Source: Plutella xylostella (Eukaryota > Arthropoda > Insecta > Lepidoptera > Plutellidae). From it: a stretch of 64,000 nt of DNA. The stretch is from NCBI RefSeq assembly GCF_932276165.1, contig NC_063983.1, forward strand, positions 9,865,501 to 9,929,500. The letters are read 5' to 3'. How positions within the stretch are numbered: the first letter of the stretch is position 1; each line of letters begins with the position of its first letter. The notes below the pieces were generated by a model. That model was not told where the DNA came from, did not search any database, and worked only from the letters and a program-made list of their open reading frames with translations. A program made the translations under genes and the position numbers. Positions 30,940-42,236 of this stretch are shown one piece after another.

Positions 30940-32967
30940 ATGGGGGAACGTCCGATATGTTTCAACCTTTTATTAAAAGATGAATTGACATACGAGGCCA
31001 CAGTCCGAGGTGTCAAACCTGAGGCCACTGCGGACCAATTAAGATTACAATTAACAGAATTAGCTACGCGGGTGCCTTCGGACGAGGTTATTTACTTTGA
31101 GGGAGATGTTACCTCAGAGTTAGAAAAAGTTAAAAACAAAATTAAAGACTTGCAGAGCTCACTTTCAAAACCAAATTTGCAGTTAAAACACATCAAGCGT
31201 TGCGAATCATTGGCTAACCATTTATATCACCGCTTAGGTCGTATAAATGCCGTCAGTAAGGAGGAGACTTGTATGCTCGGGGACTTGCTCTTACAACTCG
31301 AATCTAGGGACAGCGAACTGAGGTACATTTCTAAAGCTTATCAGGAGCAGGAAAAGAAACAGGATATCCCTGTCGTAGGGTGTATAGAGCCATGTCCTAA
31401 GGTGGACCACACACAGATCCAAAAACTGAACCTTGTCTTTAACGGCAGTGATAGTGTACAGGCATTCGTGCAGCGACTGGAGGAGCTTTGCAATTCTCGA
31501 GGTATCTCTGAGGAGACGTTATTTAATTCCGTCGCAGAAATTTTTAGCGGTGACGCCTTGTTTTGGTTTCGGGGTGTCAAGGAGGAGGTCTCGAGTTGGA
31601 AAGAGGTTAAGGCTCGTTTGTATGAGGAGTTCCTGCCATTCGATTATAATCGGCGTTTATTACAGGAGGTGCGGTCGCGGACACAAGGTGCTGATGAATC
31701 CATCATAAAGTACTTAAGCACAATGCGGAATTATTTTTCTAGGCTCAGCGTGCCGTTACCGGAGTCAGAGCAGCTGGAGATAGTACAAGGTAACCTTAGA
31801 CCGTTTTACACGAGTCAGCTTGCTCTTACAAACGTCGGGAACTGGAACGAGCTGAAGGAACGCTGTAGGCAGCTGGAGTACGCCAAATACCGAGCAGACT
31901 CTTTTGCGGAGCCGCCCCGAGTTTCTGCGAATTCGGTAGCGCCGGACTTAGCCTATCAGGCTAGGAACCGACTTTCGGTTAACGCCGTGGACACCGAGGT
32001 GGACTTATTTTGCGTTCGTTGCAGGGTTCTTGGACATGGCCTTTGGCAATGTAGTGCACCACCCACCCAATTGTGTTACTCTTGTGGTTTAAAGGGTGCC
32101 ACCTTGCACACGTGCCCACGGTGTGGTCCGTCAGTCGCTGAGCCACCGAAACTACAACAAAAGCCAGATCCTGCTGGACCAACCGTTGCTGGGGTAAGCG
32201 TGAACAACGAGCAGCCTGGAACCAAATCCTCCGGCAGTGGTCGCCGTCGCCGCCACCGCCGTCGCCGCCGCTGTGAAGAGGCAGGTGATGGAGACGCGGA
32301 CAGTGGCTTGCGACCTTATTTAGATGTCGCGATTTACCACCATCGTTGCAGAGGGTTGTTGGATTCGGGTTCTACAGTTTCGGTCATTGGCGGAAAGGCG
32401 GCCCAATCCCTCTCCAGTTGTGGTACGTTGTATCCAGCTGAGGAGAAATCCATTATCACGGCTAATGGATCACATTCTCCGGTTTCGGGTTTTAAGATTT
32501 TACCGGTGACTGTAGAGGATGTTACGGCTTTCGTGAAATTTTATGTCGTTCCTGATATTTCTTCAGAATTGCTGTTAGGTATAGATTTCTGGCGTGCTTT
32601 TAATATCGCACCTGATGTTCTGAACCTACTCAATAAAAGAGGAGTCTCTAAAAGCAGGGAACCGTATGCAAGTGAGGTTAGACATTTGAACTCATGCAAC
32701 GAGTTGAGTGCTTCGAAGTGTGTACCGGCTGATAACGCTACTGCCAGTTTGGTAGTTCGTGGTCGTCGCTCACAGGATTGCCAACTCAGTAGGGTTCGTC
32801 GAAGCATGGATTCAAAGTCGTACTTGACTGCTAGTTTGACTCCGAATTACGAGAGGTATACAGTAGTTCAACAAGTGTCTGGATTTGTCTACATTCTTGA
32901 AGATAGCAATGGGAACCAGACAGAGTGTCACGCCAGGGATATTCTCTGTAGAATTGATGTTCCGTAG
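30940..32967 (+). CDS. Gag-protease fused to an integrase-like C-terminal tail (unit 2)
   Basis: The encoded protein is identical to the unit 1 copy over all 675 residues, with the same ATG choice (30940 rather than the TTG at 30916). The in-frame junction between protease and integrase-like tail is also identical, so the deletion predates the tandem duplication. Same predicted role and limits as unit 1. Confidence 0.88.
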   Translation: MGERPICFNLLLKDELTYEATVRGVKPEATADQLRLQLTELATRVPSDEVIYFEGDVTSELEKVKNKIKDLQSSLSKPNLQLKHIKRCESLANHLYHRLGRINAVSKEETCMLGDLLLQLESRDSELRYISKAYQEQEKKQDIPVVGCIEPCPKVDHTQIQKLNLVFNGSDSVQAFVQRLEELCNSRGISEETLFNSVAEIFSGDALFWFRGVKEEVSSWKEVKARLYEEFLPFDYNRRLLQEVRSRTQGADESIIKYLSTMRNYFSRLSVPLPESEQLEIVQGNLRPFYTSQLALTNVGNWNELKERCRQLEYAKYRADSFAEPPRVSANSVAPDLAYQARNRLSVNAVDTEVDLFCVRCRVLGHGLWQCSAPPTQLCYSCGLKGATLHTCPRCGPSVAEPPKLQQKPDPAGPTVAGVSVNNEQPGTKSSGSGRRRRHRRRRRCEEAGDGDADSGLRPYLDVAIYHHRCRGLLDSGSTVSVIGGKAAQSLSSCGTLYPAEEKSIITANGSHSPVSGFKILPVTVEDVTAFVKFYVVPDISSELLLGIDFWRAFNIAPDVLNLLNKRGVSKSREPYASEVRHLNSCNELSASKCVPADNATASLVVRGRRSQDCQLSRVRRSMDSKSYLTASLTPNYERYTVVQQVSGFVYILEDSNGNQTECHARDILCRIDVP

Positions 32968-33401
32968 GCCACCTTTGTGTGTGTTGACTTACTCTATTGA
33001 GTAAGCCAGCAATGCCAAGGGCTCATTTACTATGCGTCGTTGTGTTGCAAAGTGAGTGAATAGTTTCGTAGGCCACCTTTGTGTGTGTTGACTTACTCTA
33101 TTGAGTAGGCCAACAATGCTAAGGACTCATTCACTTTGCGTCGTTGAGTTTTTTTTTGTGGGATTTTCCATTTAATTTATTTCAGGGTTTATCTCATTGC
33201 TTAGGGACTCTACTGAGTCGGTGAGTGATCTTAACCTTATTGATATTCACTGGGTTTTCCAGCTATTATCTTTGATTTAGGTTTCTCTTAAATGAGTGAC
33301 CCACATATTCCGATTGTTTTAGGTGTTTCGGATTTAGAGATGGAGGGCCATCTTTGAATTTTTCTCGTACCCTCGAAAAATTCTGGTGGGGACGGGGGTA
33401 C
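32954..33401 (+). other. 3' untranslated region and polypurine tract of unit 2
   Basis: Copy of 27870-28317, with the same tandem ~105-bp repeats and G-rich polypurine tract. Confidence 0.8.
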
Positions 33402-34373
33402 TGCAACACCATTATTTTTGTAACTTAACATTTCGTTATTGTTTACATTCTGTTTGTTTACTTTGTTAGTCTTGTCAAGTATCAGCTGTCAAATTCGACA
33501 CACAGGATAGATTTTCAGTTGTTGTCTGTGGTCCTTTGAGAAAACTCGTGCTAGATCGTCATCGGACAGTGGTCAGTGGCGACATGACGCTCAGAACAAT
33601 GATCGTGCTGACTGGCCACAGACTAGTTTTGTGACGATGAGCTGACATCCCCGGTGACGGCTTTTTTCGGAACTGGCAAGGAGGCAAACCATTCTCTGTC
33701 AGAACGTCTCGAGTAAAATTAAATGTGTGGTTAGATTTTTCTTCCCGCCCGCGTGGCGCAGGCCGTATTGGTACCAAGTTCCTTGCTTCATATTTCCTGG
33801 TGAGTATTTCGATCGTGGGTTCAGGTTATCTGATTGGTCTACGGGATAGATTCTGACTAAGTTGTTTCTTTGCAGTTACCAGATACGTGCCACAGACACC
33901 CACGCAGCATCACACCATGTGTACCTAACCTGAATTGCCGAGTGAGTAAACTAGCATTTCGTTGTTATTCGATTTCCGATGACTTTGGATTTCGAAAGCC
34001 ATCTGCCTTGTCTTTATTTCTACACGTAGCAACGTCTAACCCCGCGTATTTCTTTTACAGCAATTTCAATCCTGCCCGGTGAAGCGTGCGATTGCCAGAC
34101 GCGTGTCACCTGACCCAACCCCAAGGTAAGCGCCATGACCTTCCACGTGTCGATTAGGTTATTTTGCAAGTGTCACGTTTAAACAGCAAAGCTACCGCCT
34201 TTGAGACGAGATCTAACCTTCCCATAATCGTTTGATTAGTGATTGACCGTAGGTTTTAGGTTAGAAATACCCAGGGGCCATTCAAGACACGTCACTTGAG
34301 ACATGTTAGCTAGGCCTTCGCTGTCCTTACCGACCCATCCTTGACCCAAGGCTGTTTCACGCGATTCCAGAAG
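33402..34373 (+). mobile_element. LTR 3, truncated
   Basis: It matches LTR 2 for 972 bp (starting TGC) and stops at GATTCCAGAAG, where inverted LINE sequence begins. The missing 3' part includes the duplicated TATA-like boxes. AGAG-type microhomology is present at the junction. Confidence 0.9.
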
Positions 34374-34650
34374 AGGTTTACAAAACTGTCGCTAAAATAG
34401 TTAATAGGTACTTAGCCTGGATAAAAACTTCTGGCCTGCGGGGATAGTGTTCCGCCGATACAGGGAGGCCAAACAGACTATTAAACCCCCTGATAATAGT
34501 GCTAGAGTTTAGTTAATTTTAGTTTTTATAAGTTTCTAGAGTATATATTAATATTGTTTGATTTATTTTAAAATGTATTTGTGTATTTTATACTATGGGC
34601 CATTGATGCCTGAAATAAATGGATATTATTATTATTATTATTATTATTGA
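34374..34650 (+). repeat. Inverted copy of the LINE 3' end at 20462-20736
   Basis: The 250-bp LINE piece is now in plus orientation, followed by (ATT)n and directly by the second copy of the 5' flank. Confidence 0.85.
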
Positions 34651-36445
34651 ATTCTTTATTGCACATAAGAACGGCAGTCCTCGTACCGCTAATTTTTTGG
34701 AGCGTTTCAGAACCATGTTTTCACCATTTATTAATACAGTGTAGATAAGGTATTTCCAGTATTTACAATATTTTTAGAAGTCGGGGGAAAAGAGAAAAAT
34801 ATAAACGAATAATATTTAAATCTAAGGATAATGGAACGTAAAAACAAACATATAGAGAACGGAACGTAACAACTGTGATGCCAGCCCTCGGAATATTACA
34901 TTAAATTACATGTTCTGGTACTATTTGTGCCAAAACTAGTACATTTGGTTTATAAAATATCATTATATTTAAGTCTTGAAGACTTTTATCCATAGTAAAC
35001 CATTTTCTTTTTCTCTTTATTCGATTCACTATAATCGATATTTTTTGAATATTTAAATCTAATAACACTGAATCTTGCTTGTCAATCTTGTCATAGTAGT
35101 TGTTATTTCATTTTCAATTTCATTTTCCATTACCTAACCTAATTATTTATTATTTTGAATACCGCTGAAACTGCTGAAGATATAGAACAAATGTGACAAA
35201 GGGGAGAACCAGGCCCGGTTCCTGTTCCACCTCCCCGGCAGGCTCCCGTCCCACTTCTTCATCAGGAACCTGTAGAAGCAGCAGAACAAGAACACGCAAA
35301 ACCCTGACAATATTTTCTATGAACCATAGGATGATAAGTACCTAAGTCAAATATGAGAAGAGCAACTGCGTTCTGCAGTTCGAATCCCGGCGCTGACATG
35401 TACCAATGTGTTCTTTGAATTTAATTAAAATGTATACCATCACACTTACAGTGAAGGAAACCTGTGAAGGAAACCTGCATACCTATCTAGATTTAGCACA
35501 TTTAGAGAGCCAGGTGCAGGTACTTACACCCCAACAGAGAATAGAATAGAGTAGGTAATAGGAACATAAAATTCCTAAAGTTGATTCCAGGCAAATTATG
35601 TTATGTAAATAAAACAATGATCTTTTAAACAGTATATTTTATTTCATTACATTACTCGCCAAATGCATACCCATATAGTAGAACCTTTACATATAGCATT
35701 TCGAAATGGCATAGCAGATCCCTGTTGCGGAATGGTAATTTAAAACTTCAGAAGTTGGATAAGTATAACATTATTCCATGATGAAAGTAGTAGCCTGATC
35801 TAGTCGATAATATTAATAAAATCATTATATTTATTATGTACGTTGCACGTCCCGTATTTATTTAAACGTAAACATATAACTTGATATACCTAACATATTA
35901 TTATCAAATTATTATTCACGTTGTTCGTCTTGTGTTGTTCAAGTGTTGACATGGTGTTGACGTTTAGTTGTTGACATGACACATTTTTTATCATTTAAAT
36001 TTTTCTGCTCTGGTTTGTCAATTTTTATCATTATACTGAGATCCAACCTAGACATTTATGACGTAAATCACAGAGTACTTGGCATAAACATTACTTCACT
36101 TGACGTTCCATTCTCCCTGTATTAATGTTTACGTTCCATTACGACTACTTTTTAAACATTATTTTTCTTCATTTTTCTCATTTCGCCCAGCTTCTAAAAA
36201 TCTAGTAATTTATTTATTTGTGTACCTATACAGTAACTCTCTAAACATGGTACTTTCATTACGGAACCCGTCATTTTCATAGGGGTACCAAACATCCTTA
36301 GAACTCTGCCATTGTCCTTTGTACATAGGCGAACTTAATGCTAAAAGCATTCTCTTCCAGTTAACCTTGAGGGTTGTGGAGAAAATGATAGGTAGTGCGA
36401 AAGACAATGAGAAGAGTTTAATTCTGTTTAATATCTATTGTTTAA
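34638..36445. repeat. 5' flank of the LTR array, copy B
   Basis: Corresponds to 21427-23234 at a fixed offset of 13211, including the SINE fragment, ending TTAA before LTR 4. One substitution seen (36086). Confidence 0.85.
35371..35554 (+). mobile_element. Truncated SINE, copy 4 (duplicate of copy 3)
   Basis: Part of the duplicated flank; same truncation point and tail as 22160-22343, so not an independent insertion. Confidence 0.7.
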
Positions 36446-38140
36446 TGTAACACCATTATTTTTGTAACTTAACATTTCGTTATTGTTTACATTCTGTTTG
36501 TTTACTTTGTTAGTCTTGTCAAGTATCAGCTGTCAAATTCGACACACAGGATAGATTTTCAGTTGTTGTCTGTGGTCCTTTGAGAAAACTCGTGCTAGAT
36601 CGTCATCGGACAGTGGTCAGTGGCGACATGACGCTCAGAACAATGATCGTGCTGACTGGCCACAGACTAGTTTTGTGACGATGAGCTGACATCCCCGGTG
36701 ACGGCTTTTTTCGGAACTGGCAAGGAGGCAAACCATTCTCTGTCAGAACGTCTCGAGTAAAATTAAATGTGTGGTTAGATTTTTCTTCCCGCCCGCGTGG
36801 CGCAGGCCGTATTGGTACCAAGTTCCTTGCTTCATATTTCCTGGTGAGTATTTCGATCGTGGGTTCAGGTTATCTGATTGGTCTACGGGATAGATTCTGA
36901 CTAAGTTGTTTCTTTGCAGTTACCAGATACGTGCCACAGACACCCACGCAGCATCACACCATGTGTACCTAACCTGAATTGCCGAGTGAGTAAACTAGCA
37001 TTTCGTTGTTATTCGATTTCCGATGACTTTGGATTTCGAAAGCCATCTGCCTTGTCTTTATTTCTACACGTAGCAACGTCTAACCCCGCGTATTTCTTTT
37101 ACAGCAATTTCAATCCTGCCCGGTGAAGCGTGCGATTGCCAGACGCGTGTCACCTGACCCAACCCCAAGGTAAGCGCCATGACCTTCCACGTGTCGATTA
37201 GGTTATTTTGCAAGTGTCACGTTTAAACAGCAAAGCTACCGCCTTTGAGACGAGATCTAACCTTCCCATAATCGTTTGATTAGTGATTGACCGTAGGTTT
37301 TAGGTTAGAAATACCCAGGGGCCATTCAAGACACGTCACTTGAGACATGTTAGCTAGGCCTTCGCTGTCCTTACCGACCCATCCTTGACCCAAGGCTGTT
37401 TCACGCGATTCCAGAAGGTGTCGTTGGTGACCAGAGCCGTCAGCGAGCCACGAGCCGTCCGGAGCTCCTGTCCTGGCCCCGTCCGACAGTCCAGGTTGGC
37501 CGTTGTATGTTCGTTGAGCGGATACTGAGGAATTTCCTTAGGATTTCTATTAATCTTCAGCGGCATCAGCCTTCTAACGCCGCTGCTGAATGTAGGATTG
37601 CAAAGGCAGAACCCGGGTGGACTCTAGCGGGTTAAAACCTTTATTTTATTATTTTTTCTTCATAGGGAGCCCCGTTAGAACGGGCAGTAGTATCTAAATT
37701 GCACTTTGAACCTTTTGTAGGCGCTAGGCTATCAACGTCCTTCGGTTACGGGGCCTTAACGTTAAACTGCTATCCCATTGAAGTAATATAGAAGTTCCTC
37801 TGTGGTTAATACCATCCTTCTACCCCTGTGGCGTGAAACGCAGCGGTGGAACCTTGGTTTCTCCACTCTTATATAATTTCCTTGCAATACCTTGCGTACT
37901 TCAACCAGACAATTATAAGGACTTAATCCCTGGTCTCATTTAAGTAGTATAAGAGTTTCTCTGTGGTTAATACCATCCTTCTACCCCTGTGGCGTGAAAC
38001 GCAGTGGTGGAACTTTGGTTTCTCCACTCTTATATAATTTCTATATAATAAATATTAATAATTGTACAACATTCTGATATTTTTATTTTCCACCTCATTG
38101 TAATTTCACCACCCACTACACAGTGGAAAATAGGCTTACA
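36446..38140 (+). mobile_element. LTR 4, solo LTR with TTAA duplication
   Basis: Full-length 1695-bp LTR starting TGT, like LTR 1. TTAA precedes it (36442-36445) and follows it (38141-38144), the expected 4-bp target duplication. No internal region follows, so this is a solo LTR at what appears to be the undisturbed insertion site. Confidence 0.92.
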
Positions 38141-38144
38141 TTAA

Positions 38145-39262
38145 CACTAGAATATATACTTACTTATACATAATATCACGTTCTTTTATGGCTACCAACA
38201 GGCGCGCCCATCCGCTGGATTTGTCGCTGGTGACAACTCCGCAGATAAATCTGCGTGTGGATGTATTGGTGTGCGCGGTGCGTACAGTGAATAGTGGGCT
38301 ATTAATTTTCCGAACCATCTGCATTACGACCACCGACACATTAACAAAACAATCCGTAAGCACCATCGCTTATTATCTGTCAAACATGTGTCAGATGGCG
38401 TGCTTTGGGAAAGTGCTCGACATCCAGCAGCGGACTGCTATAGGCTAAACACAACCACCTCCAGATTCCCTGACAGTACATAATGCAGGCAATGACAAGG
38501 AAACAACGAACATTACCCGCAACTACCGAGACATGGCAATCGACGCTCTCACTTCCACCAGAGTGCTTCCAACTTGGACTACTAACGCCTGACTTCACCG
38601 AGATATGATTTAAACCGAGAGTCAAGGATAATCACCCGTTTACATGCCGTACCTTTATACCGCCATTTTAATTTTGTTGTAATCCAGTAAAAATCCGGGT
38701 AAAAAATATAGTTATATCGTTATCGATAAATAGCTTTCTTTCTCTTCACAGACATAATATAGTATACTTACAATAAAGATTTAAACAATTTTCAAATAAA
38801 TTACCTCCTTGCAACAGTTGCAACTTAGAATTATAACAGAGAAACTAGTTTTTTTTATATATTATGCGGCCACATCGCTAAAAGCTCAATAATAACAAAA
38901 ACACAAATGGTTTTACCCGATTTTTATTACAATATTTTAAATTTAAAGATAACTCCAGTTAGTAAACTAACGTTGGTAGAAGCGGCCCCGCAGCCCTAAC
39001 TTCGATAACCGCTGTCCTCAGATCGACGCGCTAACACGATATACTGCACTTGTTTACGGCCAACCTGCGAGGTCCGTAGGGTTGTCACAAGCATGGATGC
39101 TAGAAATGTTACGAGGATTTTCTAATACTTACTACTTATGAAGAGGAAAAAGTTGTAAACAAGATAAGGTATATTTGTGACGAATACATTTTATTTTTAT
39201 TTATTTATTAACTCTTCACAAACTTATAACACCACTTTCCTCTTTCTATCACGTTAAATAAA
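38145..39262. other. Intergenic with a possible RTE scrap
   Basis: At about 38418-38448 the words GACATCCAGCAGCGGACTGC and CTATAGGCTAA resemble the last codons of the RTE ORF. Short overlapping ORFs at 38160-38625 show no domain. The rest is featureless. Confidence 0.4.
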
Positions 39263-39411
39263 TGATAAATCTATTCTATTCCATTATTTGTGGGGTTATA
39301 GAGGTAATTGCACCTGGCTCTCTCGAATGGAGCCTTTGTCCATGTCCCCAAGGTCTAAACTGCCTTCATAAGCTTGGACCATTTCCCACCACGCTGGTCC
39401 ACTAAACTTCC
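39263..39411 (-). mobile_element. SINE fragment, minus strand (copy 5)
   Basis: Reverse complement of the 3' half of the SINE: an ATTCTATTCC-type tail at the left, then GCACCTGGCTCTCTCGA, ending at CACGCTGGTCCAC. 5' half missing. Confidence 0.75.
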
Positions 39412-40563
39412 TGAAACTGTAAGCAAAACAAGATTTTTTAGAATAATAAATTGACAACCCTAGACCGAACTTACATACAACTTACATACGTATTTTATAG
39501 CCGGTCCAAGTTTTAGCATTGTCGTGACATTCGATGCGAACAAACAAATAAATTTACAGCCAGTGCTTAAATGTATCTAAGCTACTACCGTCTCTGGATG
39601 TAATTTTTAGTTATTTGAATGACCGGAAACTGACAGCCGCCATTTTTGTTATTCAGACCGGAAATGCGGTACCAAAGGGTGCCACGGTAGTTGCGGTTTC
39701 AAGAAGCAGTTCGTACAATTTGAATAAATTGTTTGATGTTAACGTCTGTTATGGTTTCGGCTATAATGTTGCTGAATAATAATTTATATTTGTGTATTAA
39801 TAAATATAGAGCAGTCTTCAATTACCTAATATAATTTTTGTACGGAGTGGCAACGAATTGAATTTTTTAAGGCCATAATATTTTTTATGTTTAATTTCAA
39901 TACATCAAATATTAAGTAACAGTTTTGACTGCCATGAATCAATTTAATCGGTTTTTAAACATTTCTATAGAAGGCACATATATTCAAGAGGGTGGTTTCA
40001 ACTTTGACTTTTATCCGTATCGAATTATAACGAGCCCGAGGGTCTACCCGTTATGTCGCTACCCGTTCCGGCTCGAGTCTTGAAACCAATACCTTTTACA
40101 ATTATCCCATTTTTTCCGCTCGGCCCCCGTAATCCTTTCAAATCCGTTCATTTCTTTCTATAATTAGGCCACAAATCTCCCGAGGCGACCGCGGCGACTC
40201 TTGAGCTACAATATAAAGGTAACCTTTGACAGAAAGATGGGGTGATACATTCCCATGAAATAAGTCTAATCGATAAAAAAAATCGGTGTATGTTATAATA
40301 AGTATAGGTAGTTAAGAGAGAATAAAACGAATAGTTTAAATTTGCTGTCCAACTTCCAATATACTTATTAAACTGTTATTTTAAATGTGTAATTACTAGA
40401 TCCCATAAGCCATTCAATAAGTCATTCAAAAATATAGTTTATAATGACTAAAACTTGACTTCAGAGAAGGCGCTCTAAACCTTAAGGGGTTAATAGTTAT
40501 GCACAATGGTCTCATTCAAGTGAACCTTGTACAAGAACTAACAGCACGCCCACAAATAAATCG
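39412..40563. other. Intergenic, nothing supported
   Basis: No ORF of interest and no repeat boundaries recognised. Confidence 0.45.
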
Positions 40564-40679
40564 CACTCAATAGCAATAAAAAAGTTCCACTCACAAAAAG
40601 CCGGCACCAAATGATGCCATTTGCAGTTAGGAGTAATTTGGTGCTATTTCCACTGGAACTTTTTCATTGCTCGCGAGTG
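40564..40679. mobile_element. Short MITE with Tc1-like terminal repeats
   Basis: The right end, read inward, is CACTCGCGAGCAATGAAAAA; the left is a decayed version (CACTCAATAGCAATAAAAAA). The first 13 bases equal the terminus of the Tc1 element at 7259-8905. TA follows the right end; the left dinucleotide is CG. A fragment of the same family (AGCAATGAAAAAGTCCCACT) lies at about 52131-52190. Confidence 0.6.
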
Positions 40680-40681
40680 TA

Positions 40682-42177
40682 GAATAGATATTTACGTAGT
40701 CCACAGTGTTCGTACTTTCGTCGAATTCGGTCCTTTGACGTTGACCATTTTTTCCTCATCCAGTGTCCCACAGTCGTAAGGTAATAAATACTGCGATGGA
40801 CGTATCCAATTTTATCGCGAAGGACAGTCGCCACTTGTCTTGTAGAATGGCCTCACTGAAATACTGTCGTGCGCTATCACACCCCCAGATTGGGGATAGG
40901 AACTTATGTGTTTGTGGCTTCGGTTTGTATTTATAGAGCGGCTAATGAAAATGTTGGTCTGATGGGGGAGTCTGGTATCGATAAAGGTTTTGCCATGTAA
41001 GAGACGTTTATTTATTTTTTACATTCATTAAAACATGAAATGGCAACTCCATTTGCAGTTACATACATGTAAAAAGTTATAATTCCCAATAGCCAATAAA
41101 GGGTTAAAATGTCAAAATCAGCGGATTTCTTGTGGCTACGAAATATCGTAGCCTAGCCTACGAAAAATCGTAGCTGTTGTAGCACTGCTACGAGACCGCG
41201 TAGCACCGTAGCGTAGTCGTAGCATAAAACCACACACAAAACATATTTATATTTAAAAAAACGTCTTTGATAACGAAATTGAACCAAAAATACCCAACTT
41301 TGCTGATTAGACTAATACTAGTAGCATAGTTTACCATTTTTACTCTGTTAGTAGTGCTTCAGTTTATTAACTTTGCCAGTATATTCGTAACTAGCTGTTG
41401 GCCGCGAGCTTTGCGTCGCTTTAACGATAAATTTGTCGGGATCATATTAGTTACTACAGGTATACAAGTAACTGGCTCACCCTTAGGAAGCTAGTAGCCT
41501 TATTTATCCCATGAAAGGGGATAATTTTTTACCAATTTAATGCGGTTACAACTGGATATTACCGCCATAAACCGGTTGGAAGCTCGTAAATATTTATATT
41601 GGATTGATTTTGAACAGACGACTGCAAATACAGATACAACCATGGAAAGACTTTGGTATTTCCGCAAAGACTGTTTTATCTCATTGATTATTTGACTATT
41701 TGGCTCATTGATTTTACATTAAATATCATCATCTAAATCAATAGGATATTTAATTAAAACTCCAGTTATAATTAATATTAGCAATATATTTCAAACATGC
41801 ACTTCATTTCACCTATTACGTTGACTTCACCCTACCTACCGTGTTTGTTATTAAATTGTTCCTGTAGATAATTCACAGTAATTAATCCCAACCTGGGACA
41901 TAAATAAGACCCTCTATATTTCACTGTACTCTGTGTAGCGAGGAGGTAGAGCTCGGAATTTTTATCACTATCAGGTAATGTGGTGTGAAAATTTATATGA
42001 AAGCTTCGCAATAGCGTCCTCGTGGGATCGCCCAATTTACACTCAGCCGAGATATCTATGTACCCACTGAATGTTATGTACTCTACCGCAATGTACGTGT
42101 GATAGCCGTGGATTAGTGGCAGCTCGAGAATGAATGCTCGTTTTTAAAACATGCATGCCAATACTTAGCGTGGAATT
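40682..42177. other. Intergenic with a TCGTAGC palindrome cluster
   Basis: Between about 41128 and 41228 there are repeated GCTACGA/TCGTAGC words (for example CTACGAAAAATCGTAGC). A similar cluster is at 54061-54112. The rest shows nothing. Confidence 0.5.
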
Positions 42178-42236
42178 TTTAACTGACTTCGAAGAAAGGA
42201 GGAGGTTCTTGCGTCTGTGTGTATATTTTTAACAGA
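42178..42236 (+). repeat. Fragment of a common lepidopteran repeat
   Basis: CTGACTTCGAAGAAAGGAGG and AGGTTCTTGCGTCTG resemble a dispersed moth and butterfly repeat phrase of the type CCGACTTCAAAAAAGGAGGA. Short and without boundaries. Confidence 0.45.

Noticed and set aside
30940..32967. Domesticated gag (Arc-like) host gene
   Set aside because: The gag fold recalls Arc-type genes, but LTRs, primer site, polypurine tract and target duplication show an ordinary element context.
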